This document shows, one piece after another, positions 61,532-64,000 of a stretch of 64,000 nt of DNA (position 1 is the stretch's first letter; every line of letters begins with the position of its first letter). A program made the translations under genes and the position numbers. The stretch comes from an uncultured Myxococcales bacterium (lineage in GTDB: Bacteria; Myxococcota_A; Polyangia; Polyangiales; Polyangiaceae). Location of the stretch: NCBI GenBank assembly GCA_937949945.1, contig CALFEQ010000085.1:124001-188000 (forward strand), in the 5' to 3' direction. The notes under the pieces were generated by a model, which was not told the origin of the DNA, searched no databases, and saw nothing but the letters and a program-made list of their open reading frames with translations.

Positions 61532-62437
61532 TTGCGAGCTGCCATCGCCCTCTCGTCATTGCTCATCGCCTCGGGCATCGGCGGCTGTGGCGGCTGCTCG
61601 AAATCCGAGGGTGGCGCCGACGCCTCGCCCCAGGCGACGGCGAAGGGCGACGCCGCACCGGTCAACGCCACGCCCGTCCCCACGGCGAGCGTCGCGGCGA
61701 TGGTCAACCCGGAGAACCTGCCTGCGTACACGGGCCCCACGGGCAGCGTGGAGGGCACGATCACGGTCACGGGCGATCCGGCGCCGGAGCGTCGCAGCGA
61801 CTTCAAGAGGTGCCCGGACGCCGTGAACACGTACGGCCGCGCGTTCCGCGAGGGCCCGCCGCAAGGTCCGGACGGCGCTCGTCCCCTCGCCGACGCGATC
61901 GTCGCCGTCACGGGCTACAGCGGCTTCTTCATCCCCGAAAAGGAGGAAGCGAAGCAGCTGACGATCGAAGGCTGCGGGTACGCAAAGCGCACCGTGACGA
62001 TGACGTTCGGTCAGCGGCTCGAGGTGAAGAACCTCTCGAAGGAGTTCTGGACGCCGGTGCTCACGCCCGGCCCCTCGGGGGTCATGATGATGGCGACGCC
62101 GAACGGCGATCCGGTGAAGCTCTACCCGAAGAAGCCGGGCCGCTACCGCCTGAGCGATCGCGATCGCCCGTACGCCGAAGCGGACGTCTTCGTCTTCCTC
62201 CACCCGCTCCACACCACCACGGACCTGAAGGGCTACTACCGAATCGACGGCGTCCCGGTCGGGAAGGTCACGATCAACACGACGCACCCGCGGATCCCCG
62301 ACTCCGAAGCTTCGGTCGAGGTCGACGTGCAGGAAGGCGCCGTGCATCGCGTCGACCTCCGGCTCGAGCACAAGGCCCCGCCGCCGCGGGACGCGGGGCC
62401 GGTGGTCGATGGGGGGAGGAAGTATCTGCTTCATTGA
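61532..62437 (+). CDS. Putative lipoprotein with carboxypeptidase-regulatory/cupredoxin-like fold
   Basis: A 301-residue protein starting with TTG, chosen because the signal peptide begins there. It ends in GIGGC, giving Cys19 as lipidation site. After an Ala/Thr-rich stretch (about 20-75) comes a beta domain: GSVEGTITVTGDPAPER, QLTIEGCGYAKRTVTMTFGQ, EVKNLSKEFWTPVLTPGPSG. Its last 100 residues (FVFLHPLHTTTDLKGYYRID, GKVTINTTHPRIPDSEASVE) resemble carboxypeptidase regulatory-like domains. The assignment is tentative. It starts 7 bp after nuoN, so it may be the last gene of the nuo transcript. A functional link to Complex I is not shown. Confidence 0.7.
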   Translation: MRAAIALSSLLIASGIGGCGGCSKSEGGADASPQATAKGDAAPVNATPVPTASVAAMVNPENLPAYTGPTGSVEGTITVTGDPAPERRSDFKRCPDAVNTYGRAFREGPPQGPDGARPLADAIVAVTGYSGFFIPEKEEAKQLTIEGCGYAKRTVTMTFGQRLEVKNLSKEFWTPVLTPGPSGVMMMATPNGDPVKLYPKKPGRYRLSDRDRPYAEADVFVFLHPLHTTTDLKGYYRIDGVPVGKVTINTTHPRIPDSEASVEVDVQEGAVHRVDLRLEHKAPPPRDAGPVVDGGRKYLLH

Positions 62438-62438
62438 A

Positions 62439-62626
62439 GCAGTCCTCAGCTTTGGCTTCTCTCGGACTGCGGGCGCCATCCGCCATCGGGGACGGGCTCC
62501 TTCACGACCGCGTCGCTGGTGCTCACTCTCCAGGTACGGACTCGCAGGAGCCCCGACGCGGCGCTCGGTCCGCACGACCAATCGGCCCGCGCGGCACGAC
62601 CCCGCTGAGGACTGAGGACCGAGGAC
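62439..62626. repeat. Heptamer-like repeat cluster F (GAGGAC type, inverted)
   Basis: GCAGTCCTCAGC at 62439-62450 faces TGAGGAC, TGAGGAC, CGAGGAC at 62606-62626. The period is again seven bases and the arms are inversely oriented across about 155 bp. The unit differs from TGGAGCC. It lies in the 307-bp gap between the two lipoprotein genes; otherwise that gap holds only the hairpin at 62628. Confidence 0.6.
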
Positions 62627-62627
62627 C

Positions 62628-62652
62628 GTGAGCGCGCCGGAGGCGCGCTCAC
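62628..62652. terminator. Perfect 11-bp stem-loop, possible terminator
   Basis: GTGAGCGCGCC and GGCGCGCTCAC pair perfectly around a GGA loop. It follows directly on cluster F and precedes the next gene by about 90 bp. The lack of a poly-T run leaves the terminator role uncertain. Confidence 0.5.
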
Positions 62653-62744
62653 ATGTCCATGCGATTGAGCCCCACGCTTTCCGCGGGCGATCGTGGTCGG
62701 CTGGGGCGGTCATCCGCTTCGTCGATGACCGCGAGGAGGTGAAC

Positions 62745-64000
62745 ATGATCTCGAAGTCCCTGCGGGAGCTCGCATTCGTCGGGCTCGTGACGGCGCTCGT
62801 GGGATTGCAGGGATGTGGCGGGTCCAGCTCGGACGTCGGGCAGCCGCCGGATTCCGCGCCGAAGGTGGTCGACCGCACGTCGGTATCGAAGGTCGTCGGC
62901 GCCGAGGGCGGGACGGTCGAGCACCCCGCCGGCGCGAGGGTCGTGATTCCGGCCGGCGCGCTCTCCGGATCGACGACGATCACCGTGACCGGCATCGACG
63001 CGCCGAGCGCCGACGTCCTCGGTGGCCCCGCGCTCGGTCAGGCCTTCCAGATGGAGCCCGAAGGCCTCGCGTTCGCGAAGGTCGTCAGCGTCGTGATCCC
63101 CTTCGACGCGACGCTCCTGCCGCCCGGCGCGAGCATCGAGCAAGCTCAGGTCCTCACGGCGCCCAACGGATCGACCGAGTTTTCCGCGCTCGAGACGGTC
63201 GGCAACCTCACGAACGGGACGCTCGAGGCGCGGACGATGCACTTCTCGCAGTTCGTCCCCGCGCAGAACCCGAACCCCGTCTTCATCAAGACGAGGACGC
63301 TGCCCAACGCCACGGTGGGATCGGCCTACGGCGCGACCCTCGAGGCCACCGGCGGGACGCCGCCGTACACGTGGAGCATCGGCACCGGAGGCACGGGGCT
63401 CCCGGCCGGGCTGCTGCTCGGGACGGACGGTGTGATCTCCGGGACGCCGACCGAGCCTGCCGTGAGCACGTTCAACGTCCTCGTGAAGGACTCGGGGACG
63501 AACCGGGTGCAGCGCGCGCTCACGCTCGCCGTCGAGCCGACCGTCGCTCCGGCGCCGACCCTCGGGTCCGTCACGCCCACGAGCATCGATCAGGGCAGCG
63601 ACGACACGACCCTCACGTTCGTCGGGACGAACTTCGTGCCGTCGTCCTACGCCACGTGGAGCGGCTCTCCCCTCCAGACGACCTTCGTCAGCACGACGCA
63701 GCTCACCGCGGTCGCGCCGAAGGCTCTCTTCGCCGAGCCCGGCGTCTTCCCCGTCGGCGTCGTGACGCCGCCGCCCGGAGGCGGTGCGAGCAGCACGCTC
63801 GAGGTCTCCGTCGTCGCCGTGCCGCAGAACCCGAAGCCGGTGCTCTCGGCCATGTCTCCCCGGAGCGGCAACGTCGGGGACGTCGACACGATGATCACGG
63901 TCACCGGCTCGAGCTTCGTCCAATCGTCGAAGGTCGTCGTGAACGACACGCAGGAGCTCTCGACCGAGTTCGTGTCGTCGACCGAGCTCGAGGCCATCGT
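62745..64000 (+). CDS. Lipoprotein with ZU5-like, putative Ig and IPT/TIG domains, 5' part
   Basis: The gene runs off the right edge; 418 codons are visible. GAGGAGG precedes the ATG by 5-6 bases. The signal ends in LQGC, giving Cys24 as lipidation site. Residues about 48-85 (GAEGGTVEHPAGARVVIPAG) look like a ZU5-type domain. Residues about 185-265 match a putative Ig domain (LPNATVGSAYGATLEATGGT, PPYTWSIGTGG, GVISGTPTEP). Two IPT/TIG-like units follow (LGSVTPTSIDQGSDDTTLTF and LSAMSPRSGNVGDVDTMITV). Such proteins are usually surface-exposed in Myxococcota. Function and remaining length are unknown. Confidence 0.82.
   Translation, partial: MISKSLRELAFVGLVTALVGLQGCGGSSSDVGQPPDSAPKVVDRTSVSKVVGAEGGTVEHPAGARVVIPAGALSGSTTITVTGIDAPSADVLGGPALGQAFQMEPEGLAFAKVVSVVIPFDATLLPPGASIEQAQVLTAPNGSTEFSALETVGNLTNGTLEARTMHFSQFVPAQNPNPVFIKTRTLPNATVGSAYGATLEATGGTPPYTWSIGTGGTGLPAGLLLGTDGVISGTPTEPAVSTFNVLVKDSGTNRVQRALTLAVEPTVAPAPTLGSVTPTSIDQGSDDTTLTFVGTNFVPSSYATWSGSPLQTTFVSTTQLTAVAPKALFAEPGVFPVGVVTPPPGGGASSTLEVSVVAVPQNPKPVLSAMSPRSGNVGDVDTMITVTGSSFVQSSKVVVNDTQELSTEFVSSTELEAI

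Noticed and set aside
1..64000. tRNA or rRNA genes, insertion sequences, prophage or toxin-antitoxin genes
   Set aside because: No cloverleaf-like gap, transposase motif or phage protein was recognised by eye in any gap; a tRNAscan or ISfinder search was not possible.

Overview
The window is about 64 kb of very GC-rich bacterial DNA with dense coding and strong third-position GC bias. Giant TPR proteins, a Hanks-type kinase, IPT/TIG and Ig-like lipoproteins and many lipoproteins with low-complexity, Asp/Gly/Pro-rich linkers suggest a member of the Myxococcota (Polyangia-like). This is an inference from gene style; no rRNA or phylogenetic marker comparison was possible. No rRNA, tRNA, CRISPR array, insertion sequence or phage gene was recognised.

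Layout. 1-3.6 kb: the end of an RND adaptor and a complete CzcA/CusA-type metal efflux pump. 3.6-8.2 kb: a CPBP-like membrane protein and nadB on the minus strand, then etfB-etfA on the plus strand behind a recognisable promoter. 8.4-12.3 kb: a ferredoxin/metallo-beta-lactamase fusion, an intergenic hairpin of about 30 bp, a MarR-like regulator, a CE2-like SGNH esterase lipoprotein and a sterol desaturase-family protein. 12.5-17.6 kb: dnaX-ybaB-recR, an amidohydrolase and ridA. 17.7-36 kb: a 3,820-residue TPR protein with a DUF374 acyltransferase, a PlsC acyltransferase, an MgtC-like protein, two membrane-linked unknowns and a diacylglycerol-kinase-type lipid kinase. 36-41.6 kb: a second TPR protein of about 1,765 residues. 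41.6-44.2 kb: a cobalamin-riboswitch operon. 44.2-52 kb: an HTH regulator, coaBC, a VanW protein, a COQ4-like protein, a Ser/Thr kinase, ychF and a zinc-ribbon/TM2 protein. 52.4-62.4 kb: nuoE-F-J-K-L-M-N and a lipoprotein. The window ends inside an Ig/IPT lipoprotein gene.

The most interesting item is the minus-strand transcript from about 44.15 to 41.6 kb. An AdoCbl-type riboswitch with a near-consensus B12 box lies upstream of a beta-propeller lipoprotein and a DUF952-DJ-1/PfpI fusion 20 bp further on. The architecture (riboswitch plus propeller lipoprotein) recalls the Bacteroides vitamin B12 surface-capture protein BtuG, but no btuB lies beside it here. A second item is a family of intergenic 7-bp repeats (mostly TGGAGCC or its complement) at six loci. 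At five of them, inversely oriented arrays or remnants face each other across 10-190 bp. A third is the Complex I cluster, which lacks nuoG/H/I at the usual place and carries unusual extensions on NuoL and NuoM.
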